DNA of 33,331 nt, from NCBI GenBank assembly GCA_022340715.1, contig JAJDNK010000293.1, forward strand, positions 1 to 33,331. Reading direction: 5' to 3'. The notes under the pieces were generated by a model. The model worked only from the letters and a program-made list of their open reading frames with translations, had not been told where the DNA came from and ran no database searches. This DNA comes from a bacterium BMS3Abin03. GTDB lineage: Bacteria; Bacteroidota; Ignavibacteria; Ignavibacteriales; Ignavibacteriaceae. Made by a program: the position numbers and the translations under genes. This document shows, in pieces, positions 25,074 to 32,114 of the stretch; position 1 is the first letter of the stretch, and each line of letters opens with the position of its first letter.

Positions 25074-25568
25074 TTAAGCCTTATTTCCGTTCTTCATGTC
25101 TTCTTTAAACATATACCCTTTTATCGGTTCCCTTAATGTAAGTACGGGGCAGGGAGCTTTTCTAACAACCTTTTCGGCTGTACTTCCAAAAAGAATATGT
25201 TCAACTCCAGTGTGACCATGTGTTGCAATGATAATAATATCTGTATCTAATTCAGCAGCAGTATCGATAATTTCTAAAAATGGTTTCCCTGTCTTAATTA
25301 ATGTAGTTACTTTTATTTCTTTTGGAATTTCATTTGATGCTAATTTATTTAATTCTTCTTTCGCTTTAACATCCCATTCCGTATTCACTGAAGGAATTGC
25401 AATCTGTCCCATACTGAAATCCGGAGGATAAATTACAGGTTCCACAACATAGACAAGAATCATTTCAGCTTTAAACATTTTTGCAAAGCTTACTGCATAT
25501 CTTAAAGCTGCTTTAGAATAATCGGAAAAATCAATTGGGACGAGTACTTTTTTAATTTCAGGTTCCAT
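25074..25568 (-). CDS. Universal stress protein (UspA family)
   Basis: A 164-residue single-domain Usp protein. It begins KKVLVPIDFSDYSKAALRYA, the family N terminus with the ATP-contacting Asp, and ends with the nucleotide-binding pattern G-x2-G-x9-G-S seen in GHTGVEHILFGSTAEKV, so it probably binds ATP. It is the last gene of a three-gene minus-strand unit, and its start overlaps the cyclic-nucleotide-binding gene by 11 bases. Its stop is one base from that of the convergent polyprenyl synthase gene, with no terminator visible between. Usp partners and targets are generally unknown. Confidence 0.93.
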   Translation of the reverse strand: MEPEIKKVLVPIDFSDYSKAALRYAVSFAKMFKAEMILVYVVEPVIYPPDFSMGQIAIPSVNTEWDVKAKEELNKLASNEIPKEIKVTTLIKTGKPFLEIIDTAAELDTDIIIIATHGHTGVEHILFGSTAEKVVRKAPCPVLTLREPIKGYMFKEDMKNGNKA

Positions 25569-26115
25569 GTTTTTCTCCGTTTTTTTTATGACTTTGAAGT
25601 GAGAAGAAATCTTCGTTCAACGATCTTAACCTGGTTACAACAATTTGTGATATTCCATTTAATATTCTAATACCTTTTTTCGGATATTTTAAAATAAATT
25701 CATCGAGATCCGGTTTGAAAATAACTGCTGCGCGAACGTCTGTAATAGCAATTGCTGTTGCAGATCTTTTTTCCCCGTCTACCAGAGCAAGCTCGCCAAA
25801 AAAGTCACCTTTTGATAAAGTAGCTAAAATAATTGAATTTCCACCTTCATCTTCTCTTACAATCTGAACTTCACCTTCTCTTATTAAATAAAGTCCAATT
25901 CCCGGATCACCCTGGTAAAATACATATTCGCCTGCCAGATAACTTCTGTTATGAGTGATGTTCAGTAAATTATTAAGGTCTTTTTTGTCTAGAGAATCAA
26001 ACAGAGGAATAGAAAGTAAAGATAATTTTAGATCTGCTTTCTCATCAGGTTGATGAAATATATTTGCCCAGAAGCTGCTGTGTACCGCTTTATTTTTTTC
26101 TTCTTTCATAATCAT
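25558..26115 (-). CDS. Cyclic-nucleotide-binding domain protein without DNA-binding domain
   Basis: A 185-residue protein with one CNB beta-roll (about 35-150). GEYVFYQGDPGIGLYLIREGEVQI is followed by the phosphate-binding cassette FFGELALVDGEKRSATA, in which the conserved Glu and Arg that hold cyclic nucleotide are both present. Unlike CRP/FNR regulators it has no C-terminal helix-turn-helix. After the domain there is only a short helix and a Lys-rich tail. It is therefore likely a sensor that acts through a partner, with the adjacent UspA the obvious candidate. It starts eight bases after hisA and overlaps uspA by 11 bases. Confidence 0.88.
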   Translation of the reverse strand: MIMKEEKNKAVHSSFWANIFHQPDEKADLKLSLLSIPLFDSLDKKDLNNLLNITHNRSYLAGEYVFYQGDPGIGLYLIREGEVQIVREDEGGNSIILATLSKGDFFGELALVDGEKRSATAIAITDVRAAVIFKPDLDEFILKYPKKGIRILNGISQIVVTRLRSLNEDFFSLQSHKKNGEKHGT

Positions 26116-26123
26116 AATGTAAT

Positions 26124-26885
26124 TTAGTTAAATATACCTGACTCGGCAACCCGCCAAAGTTTCTGACAGGGAAATCTGTTTTCATATAAGGCTCTTCCAA
26201 CAATAACAGAATCAATTCCGTGCCGTACAAGCTTTTGAATATCTATTAATTCATCTTTATTTCTTATTCCACCGGAATGTGTAATCTTAGCACCGGTTAT
26301 CTCAGCAATATGTTCTGATAACTCTATGTTCGGTCCTTCTAACATACCGTTATGGGAAATATCACAGACTAAGAACCTGTTGACACCAATATCAACCATT
26401 TCCTTTGTGAATTCTATATAAGATAATCCGGACTTCACACTTCTTCCACGAACAAGAAGTTGTTCATTCCTGATATCCAACGATATACATACTTTTGTCG
26501 GTCCATATTTTTCGAATACTTTGATAAACTCCTGCCTGTTTTCAATTGCCATAGTATTTATAGCAAGACGGGAAATACCGGTTTGCATAATCAAATCTGC
26601 ATCTTCCATCGTTCTTATTCCACCTGCAAACTCAACAGGAATAACAACCGAAGAACAAATCTCTTCAACAACAGAAAAATTTCTTCTTGAATGATCATGT
26701 GCACCATCAAAATCAACGATATGAATTAATTTTGCATTCTCAGCACGCCAGATACGCGCCATATCTACAGGATCATCACCATACTGATAGCAATCAAGTT
26801 CTGGTATTCCCTGAACTACACGAACAGTTTTTCCGTGCTTGATATCGATTGAAGGAATTACTAAAAGACTTACTTGCTCAACCAT
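26124..26885 (-). CDS. hisA: HisA-like isomerase, first gene of a CNB/Usp operon
   Basis: TIM-barrel protein of 253 residues like phosphoribosyl-formimino-AICAR-phosphate isomerase, step four of histidine synthesis. Catalytic Asp 14 is in IPSIDIKHGKTVRV and the second Asp 137 in ISLDIRNE. The two phosphate-binding loops are FAGGIRTMEDA and HSGGIRNKDEL with VIVGRALYENRF. In classical HisA the segment after strand five carries a Gly-Trp that stacks on the substrate. Here it reads VRGRSVKSG, with Arg 148 at the usual Trp position. No other his genes are nearby. It may be the organism's HisA or a divergent paralogue. Confidence 0.8.
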   Translation of the reverse strand: MVEQVSLLVIPSIDIKHGKTVRVVQGIPELDCYQYGDDPVDMARIWRAENAKLIHIVDFDGAHDHSRRNFSVVEEICSSVVIPVEFAGGIRTMEDADLIMQTGISRLAINTMAIENRQEFIKVFEKYGPTKVCISLDIRNEQLLVRGRSVKSGLSYIEFTKEMVDIGVNRFLVCDISHNGMLEGPNIELSEHIAEITGAKITHSGGIRNKDELIDIQKLVRHGIDSVIVGRALYENRFPCQKLWRVAESGIFN

Positions 26886-26909
26886 AATGTTTTATAATAC
26901 TCAAAAAAT

Positions 26910-26917
26910 CAAACATA
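26910..26917 (-). promoter_or_regulatory. Possible TAnnTTTG-type -7 box upstream of hisA
   Basis: On the minus strand the sequence reads TATGTTTG, a perfect match to the Bacteroidota -7 consensus, 25 bases before the hisA ATG. A TTTG at 26949-26946 lies 28 bases further upstream, longer than the usual 19-21, so the promoter call is tentative. Confidence 0.4.
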
Positions 26918-26988
26918 GTAAAATTAGAAAAACAGAAATTTTGATCAAATCGTGTTTCCTGCATAACATTTAATTATTACTTAAAATC

Positions 26989-27019
26989 TTGACTTTTCTT
27001 TGTTTAATGCCCATATTTG
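26989..27019 (+). promoter_or_regulatory. Candidate promoter for the alpha/beta hydrolase
   Basis: TTGACT (26989-26994) and CATATT (27012-27017) are spaced by 17 bases, close to a sigma70 pattern. The same downstream box read as CATATTTG is one base off TAnnTTTG, with TTG 20 bases upstream. Either reading puts the transcript start within a few bases of ATG 27026, so the message would be leaderless or nearly so. Confidence 0.5.
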
Positions 27020-27025
27020 ATCTGC

Positions 27026-27859
27026 ATGAGTGATAATTTTATACTTCAAACGGGGAAAAATGATGTTCTTAGAATTACTGTATATGGGATCAATAATCTG
27101 CAAAACTCGCCTTGTATCATTTATGTGCACGGTTTCAAAGGATTTAAAGATTGGGGTTTTGTGCCGTATTTGGGCGATTATTTTTCAAAAAATGAATTTT
27201 CTGTAATTTCTTTTAATTTTTCTCATTGTGGTGTGGGTGAAAATTTGCTAGAATTTGATGAACCGGACAAATTCGCAAAGAATACTTTTTCACTGGAGGT
27301 TTCAGAATTGAATCAAATAATCGATGCGTATATAAAAGGATTTTTTGGAAAGATTTCAGGGAAAGGTGTTGGACTTTTAGGTCATAGCCGGGGTGGGGCA
27401 GTTGCTTTGATTACGGGTTCAAAAAGAAAAGAGATTAATGCTGTAACAACCTGGTCATCGATTGCTAAGCTTGACAGATATACAGAAAGACAAAAACAGG
27501 AATGGATGAAAAATGGTTTCGTGGAAGTTATAAATTCAAGAACTAACCAGGTAATGAGATTGGATATTTCATTGTTGGAAGATATAGAAAATAACAAGAA
27601 CACGATTTTAAATATGGAAACTGCTGTTAGTAATTTGAATAAACCACTATTGATTGCACATGGTGAGCAGGATTTAACAGTTCCAATTGAAGAAGCAAAA
27701 ATGATTTATAATTGGTCGAATAAAGATTTAACGGAAACATATTTTATTCCAGCAATTGGTCATACTTATGATATTAAGCATCCATTCGATGGAAGTAATC
27801 CTAAGTTTGAACATCTGCTTGAAAAAACAAAAACATTTTTTAAATCTAATTTGAATTGA
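27026..27859 (+). CDS. Alpha/beta hydrolase (S33 / dienelactone-type)
   Basis: Serine hydrolase of 277 residues with a full catalytic triad: nucleophile in LLGHSRGGA, Asp in HGEQDLTVP and His in IGHTYDIKHP. The oxyanion-hole region is YVHGFKGFKDWG. It has no signal peptide, so it acts in the cytoplasm. The frame extends to TTG at 27017, but that codon lies within the promoter's -10 element and no Shine-Dalgarno is seen, so I prefer ATG 27026. The substrate is unknown (ester, peptide or lactone). bioY follows after seven bases. Confidence 0.88.
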   Translation: MSDNFILQTGKNDVLRITVYGINNLQNSPCIIYVHGFKGFKDWGFVPYLGDYFSKNEFSVISFNFSHCGVGENLLEFDEPDKFAKNTFSLEVSELNQIIDAYIKGFFGKISGKGVGLLGHSRGGAVALITGSKRKEINAVTTWSSIAKLDRYTERQKQEWMKNGFVEVINSRTNQVMRLDISLLEDIENNKNTILNMETAVSNLNKPLLIAHGEQDLTVPIEEAKMIYNWSNKDLTETYFIPAIGHTYDIKHPFDGSNPKFEHLLEKTKTFFKSNLN

Positions 27860-27866
27860 GGAACAA

Positions 27867-28442
27867 ATGGCAATTAAAGAAAATGCGAAATCTAATGTTC
27901 TGCTGAATACTATTTCAGTATTAAGAACCTCACAGATATTCTGGATTCTCTCTTTTTCACTTCTTACTGTAATTGGTGCACAGGTTGCAATTCCCGTCAA
28001 TCCGGTTCCTTTTACTCTACAGACAATGATTGTTCTATTAGCCGGTGCATTGCTTGGACCAAAAAATGGTGCTTATAGTCAGCTAATTTATCTTGCTGCA
28101 GGAGCTATTGGTTTACCGGTATTTGCAGGTGGAACTCTTGGAATAGGAATATTATTCGGAACAACTGGTGGTTATTTGTTAGCATTTCCACTGGGAGCAT
28201 TTTTAACAGGTTATCTGGTTCAGAAGTATAAAAGTTACATAGGTGTTATTCTTTCGATGATTGCAGGTAATTTACTGATTATTTTTACAGGAACACTGTT
28301 TCTCTTTACATTTTATCTTAAGAATTTGGAGGAAGCAATCATAGCCGGAGCAGCAATATTCACATTCTGGATGGCATTAAAGATATTTGCAGCTGCCACA
28401 ATTTATTTCGGTATTTCTAAGAAAAATGAAACTCTACCTTAG
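27867..28442 (+). CDS. bioY: Biotin transporter BioY (ECF S component)
   Basis: Substrate-binding membrane subunit for biotin uptake. The 191-residue product has six predicted helices and BioY-typical segments: AQVAIPVNPVPFTLQTMIVL (TM1/2) and GPKNGAYSQLIYLAAGAIGL, then PVFAGGTLGIGILFGTTGGY. The EcfT and EcfA partners are not in the window; they may be encoded elsewhere, and solitary BioY has been shown to transport in some species. A GAGGA ribosome-binding site overlaps the hydrolase stop codon, so the two are probably made together. No biotin synthesis gene is adjacent. Confidence 0.95.
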   Translation: MAIKENAKSNVLLNTISVLRTSQIFWILSFSLLTVIGAQVAIPVNPVPFTLQTMIVLLAGALLGPKNGAYSQLIYLAAGAIGLPVFAGGTLGIGILFGTTGGYLLAFPLGAFLTGYLVQKYKSYIGVILSMIAGNLLIIFTGTLFLFTFYLKNLEEAIIAGAAIFTFWMALKIFAAATIYFGISKKNETLP

Positions 28443-28462
28443 ATTTTGACAAAAATTCAATA

Positions 28463-30457
28463 ATGACAATAAAAAATATCATCTTTATTGTAGTATTTAT
28501 TTCTGCTATCTTATTTTTCGCTTATAGTTGCAGAAATCTTATCCGGTTCATGCTGGTTGCAAAAAAGAAAGATGATAGATTTCAGAATGTGGGGGCAAGG
28601 ATTAAGAAAGTTTTGGGAATTGCATTCGGACAATCAAAACTATTACGAGAACCTTTAGCTGGTTTGCTGCATTTCCTTATATTCTGGGGATTTATGATCT
28701 TCCTCTTCGCAGTAATTGAAGCTATTATTCAGGGATTCTACTCATCATTTTCACTTAGATTTTTAGGACCAGTCTATTCAGTAGTTACTCTAGTTACAGA
28801 TATTTTAGGATTACTTGTAATTCTTTCAGTTATTGTAGCATTAATAAGAAGATTCGTAATCAAAGTTCCTCGTTTGCAACTCGATAGAAGTGCTGAAATA
28901 GATGCTGCAGTTATATTATTGCTGATTTTCTTCGTTGTTGTTACAATGTATTTACAATACAGTGCTTCAATTTATATTAACGGTGGAACACATAATTTTG
29001 AATTAAGACCTGTTTCTGAGGCAATAAGCAATATACTGTATGGATCTGTCCAATCTACTGAGAATATGTACGAAATAAGTTGGTGGACACATATTGTTTT
29101 GATTTTTTCTTTTCTGAATTTTCTTCCATATTCAAAACATTTGCACGTACTTACATCTATTCCGAATACATATTTTTCAAATCTCGATGAAATAAGAAAT
29201 ACGCTAAAACCGTTGGATCTTGAAGATGAAAATGCTGAAAATTTTGGTGCAGCTGATATCGAACATTTCTCCTGGAAACAGATTTTAGATGGATATTCCT
29301 GTACCGAATGTGGAAGATGTACAAATGTTTGTCCTGCAAATAATGCTGGAAAATCGTTATCTCCGAGGGATATTTTTATCCAGATAAGAAAGAGAACTTC
29401 CGATAAAGCACCGCTTTTGGCAAACGGAGTAAATGAAGGCGAACAGTTCGAAAAAACTCTGGTTCATGATTATATTGATGATAAAGTTCTCTGGCAATGT
29501 ACAACCTGTAATGCCTGTGTTCAGGAATGTCCTGTAATGATAGAGCACGTAGATTCTATTGTAGATATGCGTAGAAACCTTGTTTTATCGGAATCTTCCT
29601 TTCCATCAAACCTGAATGCTGTGTTCAAAAGTATCGAAACAAATTTCACTCCATGGGCATTTAATGCCACAGACAGGGCAGAATGGGCAAAGGATTTAGG
29701 CGTAAAAACTATGCAGGAAGACTCGAATTGTGAGATTTTATTCTGGGTAGGATGCGCCGGTTCTTTTGATGAACGGTACAAAAAAGTTTCTCAGGCATTT
29801 GCTAAATTGATGCAAAAAGCTAATATTAGCTTCAGAATATTAGGTTCTGAGGAAAAATGCAATGGTGATACTGCAAGAAGACTTGGAAATGAGTATTTAG
29901 CCCAGATGATGATAATAGAAAATATTGAAACTTTGAACCGATATAACGTTAAAAAAATTGTTACAGCTTGTCCTCATTGCTTTCATTCTCTCAGTAATGA
30001 GTACAAACAATTTGGTGGAAATTTTGAAGTAATGCATCATTCCCAGTTAATTGAGGAAATGATTGATAAAAAGATGATTGAATTAAAAACTGATAATAAC
30101 AAGCAAAAACTTACATATCACGATTCCTGTTATTTGGGTCGGTACAATGATGTTTACGAATCCCCGCGTAATTCACTTAAGAATTTAAGTGGAATTGATT
30201 ATCTTGAGATGAAAAGAAATAAAAGCAGAGGCTTTTGCTGTGGTGCAGGAGGCGGAAGAATGTTTCTTGAAGATGAAGAAGGCGGTAAGATTAATATTGA
30301 AAGAACGAAAGAAGCCATCGAAACTGGTGCCGAAAAGATCGCTTCGGCTTGTCCTTTTTGTATGACGATGCTGACCGATGGTGTCAAATATTTTGAAAAA
30401 TCAGAACAAATAGAAGTAAAAGATATTGCAGAATTAGTTCTGGAAAATACTAACTAA
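28463..30457 (+). CDS. Membrane-bound Fe-S oxidoreductase, HdrD/DsrK-like with heme-b region
   Basis: A 664-residue fusion. The N-terminal half is membrane-spanning (helices near 4-22, 67-92, 104-130, 148-165 and 205-222), with His 70 and His 210 as possible heme b ligands, like the NarI/HdrE/DsrM family. Two ferredoxin-type [4Fe-4S] motifs follow: CTECGRCTNVCP (Cys 280, 283, 286, 290) and CTTCNACVQECP (346, 349, 352, 356). The C-terminal part has two CCG domains: the first degenerate (KCNGDTARR), the second complete (CCGAGGGRMF with ACPFC). Such proteins pass electrons between a cytoplasmic donor (ETF, acyl-CoA dehydrogenase, or thiols) and the quinone pool. The partner is not encoded nearby. 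It lies 20 bases after bioY, so they may share a transcript. Confidence 0.88.
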   Translation: MTIKNIIFIVVFISAILFFAYSCRNLIRFMLVAKKKDDRFQNVGARIKKVLGIAFGQSKLLREPLAGLLHFLIFWGFMIFLFAVIEAIIQGFYSSFSLRFLGPVYSVVTLVTDILGLLVILSVIVALIRRFVIKVPRLQLDRSAEIDAAVILLLIFFVVVTMYLQYSASIYINGGTHNFELRPVSEAISNILYGSVQSTENMYEISWWTHIVLIFSFLNFLPYSKHLHVLTSIPNTYFSNLDEIRNTLKPLDLEDENAENFGAADIEHFSWKQILDGYSCTECGRCTNVCPANNAGKSLSPRDIFIQIRKRTSDKAPLLANGVNEGEQFEKTLVHDYIDDKVLWQCTTCNACVQECPVMIEHVDSIVDMRRNLVLSESSFPSNLNAVFKSIETNFTPWAFNATDRAEWAKDLGVKTMQEDSNCEILFWVGCAGSFDERYKKVSQAFAKLMQKANISFRILGSEEKCNGDTARRLGNEYLAQMMIIENIETLNRYNVKKIVTACPHCFHSLSNEYKQFGGNFEVMHHSQLIEEMIDKKMIELKTDNNKQKLTYHDSCYLGRYNDVYESPRNSLKNLSGIDYLEMKRNKSRGFCCGAGGGRMFLEDEEGGKINIERTKEAIETGAEKIASACPFCMTMLTDGVKYFEKSEQIEVKDIAELVLENTN

Positions 30458-30486
30458 CTTAATTATTAACCTTAAGGGAGGGAACA

Positions 30487-30687
30487 ATGGATAAATTCAA
30501 ACAACTTGTTGATTTCGTTCAAACGCTCGAAACCGATTTTCATAAGTTTTATGAAAAAGGTCAATCAGCTGCAGGCACGCGTGTTAGAAAAGGTCTCAGT
30601 GAACTACGTAAAATGTGCCAGGATGTTAGAAAAGATGTACAGGATGTTAAAGCTGAAAGAAAAGAACAGAAGACACGCGGCTTGTAA
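30487..30687 (+). CDS. Hc1-type histone H1-like DNA-binding protein
   Basis: A small, very basic protein of 66 residues. It begins MDKFKQLVDFVQTLETDFHK and contains AAGTRVRKGLSELRKM, then a Lys/Arg/Glu-rich tail. This matches the short 'histone H1-like / Hc1' family known in Bacteroidota, related in name to chlamydial Hc1. The family is thought to help compact or organise DNA. Function in free-living bacteria is poorly known. Its strong ribosome-binding site (GGAGG, 30477-30481, five bases before ATG) suggests high expression. It lies 29 bases after the Fe-S oxidoreductase gene. Confidence 0.85.
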   Translation: MDKFKQLVDFVQTLETDFHKFYEKGQSAAGTRVRKGLSELRKMCQDVRKDVQDVKAERKEQKTRGL

Positions 30688-30711
30688 TTTGTTCCAAATT
30701 ATTTAGTGAGT

Positions 30712-30751
30712 ATAAGGCTGGATTAAATTTTTAATTCAGCCTTATTTTTTT
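30712..30751 (+). terminator. Strong intrinsic terminator abutting the CapA start
   Basis: A 14-bp stem (30712-30725 with 30732-30745, ATAAGGCTG/CAGCCTTAT extended by one G-U and ATTA/TAAT) has a 6-base loop and runs into TTTTTT (30746-30751). It ends the transcript of the Hc1 gene. The next start codon lies only four bases beyond the U tract. Confidence 0.92.
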
Positions 30752-30755
30752 ATTT

Positions 30756-31991
30756 ATGATTAAATCTAACCGGTTGTTAATATTAATCTGCTTTACTCTT
30801 TTTCTTTCTCAAACAGAATGGTTAAGAGCACAGCATATTCCACTTCAGTTACTTGAACACAGGGATTCACTTTCAACATTAAATATAACTGTTGTTGGTG
30901 ATTTAATGTGCCATTCTGTTCAGTTTAATTACGCACGTGTAGAAGCCGATAGTTTCGATTTTTCAGGTGTTTTCAGAGAAGTAAAGAAATATCTCAGTGC
31001 TTCGGATTTTACTATAGGCAACCTGGAAACAGTTCTGGCAGGAAAGTCGAAAAAGTACAGCGGTTATCCTTTCTTCAATACACCTGATGCCTTTTTAGAA
31101 GCAATTAAAGATGCTGGATTCGATCTCCTGGTTACTGCAAATAATCACGCACTTGATCAGGGAGAAAAAGGGATTCTTCGCACAATTAAAAAAATCAAAG
31201 AGATTGGAATAAATCATACAGGGACTTTTGAATCTCAACGAGACAGAGATTCAATTAGGATTTTCAATCTCAAAAATATTAAGCTTGCAATACTTGCATA
31301 TTCATTTAGCACTAACGATGTACCGATTCCTAAAGGGAAAAATTATTTAATAAATATGATCGATTTTGATTTAATAAAAAGTGATATCAGAAAAGCACGG
31401 AAGGAAGGAGCTGAAATAGTTCTTGTTCATTTTCATTATGGTGATGAATATAAAAGAGAACCTGTTGCTTATCAAAAGAAGGTAGTGAATAAAACGATTG
31501 AATCAGGTGCAGACATTATAGTTGGCGGTCATCCACATGTAATTCAACCAGTAGATTATTTTAAGACCGATTCAGCAAAAATTGATACAGGTTTTGTAGC
31601 TTATTCCATGGGAAATTTCATCTCAAACCAGAGATGGCGTTATTCCGATGCAGGTTTGATCTTAAATATCCGGCTCGTTAAGAACAGGAACACAGACTCA
31701 GTTTACATTAAGAACGTTTCATACATTCCAACATGGGTTTTTAAAGGAACCATTGCAGGTAAAAAAGAGTATGTCATTCTCCCGGCAACAATTTCACCTA
31801 AAGATTCAGTGTTGAATTATTTGACAAAATCCGATAAGAAGGAAATGAAGCAGGCTTTTGATGATACACATTATATTTTAACAAAATATAACAACCGTAT
31901 TGAGGAAATTGCTCCACCTAAAGAAATACCTTTTACGCAATTACAAGAAAAGAAAAATACGTTGAAGAATTCTTCTATCAACTCACAATAA
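30756..31991 (+). CDS. CapA-family exported metallophosphoesterase-like protein
   Basis: A 411-residue protein with a signal peptide (about 1-26) and a CapA/PGA_cap domain. Key segments are VVGDLMCHSVQ (metal-site-like GDxM), FTIGNLETVLAG, LLVTANNHALDQGEKGI (NNHxxD-like), VHFHYGDEY and IIVGGHPHVIQPV. These match the calcineurin-like fold of CapA, which is needed for poly-gamma-glutamate capsules in Bacillus. In most species the function is undefined. No capB, capC or other capsule gene is near. The ATG is directly after a terminator and lacks a Shine-Dalgarno, so its expression is unclear; a promoter overlapping the hairpin is possible. The basic-residue- and Pro-containing tail is unremarkable. 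Confidence 0.9.
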   Translation: MIKSNRLLILICFTLFLSQTEWLRAQHIPLQLLEHRDSLSTLNITVVGDLMCHSVQFNYARVEADSFDFSGVFREVKKYLSASDFTIGNLETVLAGKSKKYSGYPFFNTPDAFLEAIKDAGFDLLVTANNHALDQGEKGILRTIKKIKEIGINHTGTFESQRDRDSIRIFNLKNIKLAILAYSFSTNDVPIPKGKNYLINMIDFDLIKSDIRKARKEGAEIVLVHFHYGDEYKREPVAYQKKVVNKTIESGADIIVGGHPHVIQPVDYFKTDSAKIDTGFVAYSMGNFISNQRWRYSDAGLILNIRLVKNRNTDSVYIKNVSYIPTWVFKGTIAGKKEYVILPATISPKDSVLNYLTKSDKKEMKQAFDDTHYILTKYNNRIEEIAPPKEIPFTQLQEKKNTLKNSSINSQ

Positions 31992-32050
31992 ATTGTTATT
32001 AAGATTTCTTATCCTTTCTTCATTCATTCATCAAACCAATCAAATTCTCA

Positions 32051-32082
32051 TTGCAGATAGCTTTCTTTTAACTGTATATTTG
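32051..32082 (+). promoter_or_regulatory. Candidate TTG/TAnnTTTG promoter for the MFS gene
   Basis: TTG (32051-32053) and a perfect TATATTTG -7 box (32075-32082) are 21 bases apart, matching the Bacteroidota housekeeping promoter. Transcription would begin near 32089 and leave a leader of about 26 bases. Confidence 0.6.
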
Positions 32083-32114
32083 CAAATGATTATGAATGAA
32101 TTTACCAGACAATT

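Noticed and set aside
32020-32036. TTCATTCATTCATC run as a regulatory repeat
   Set aside because: Only three short units in AT-rich spacer, likely chance.
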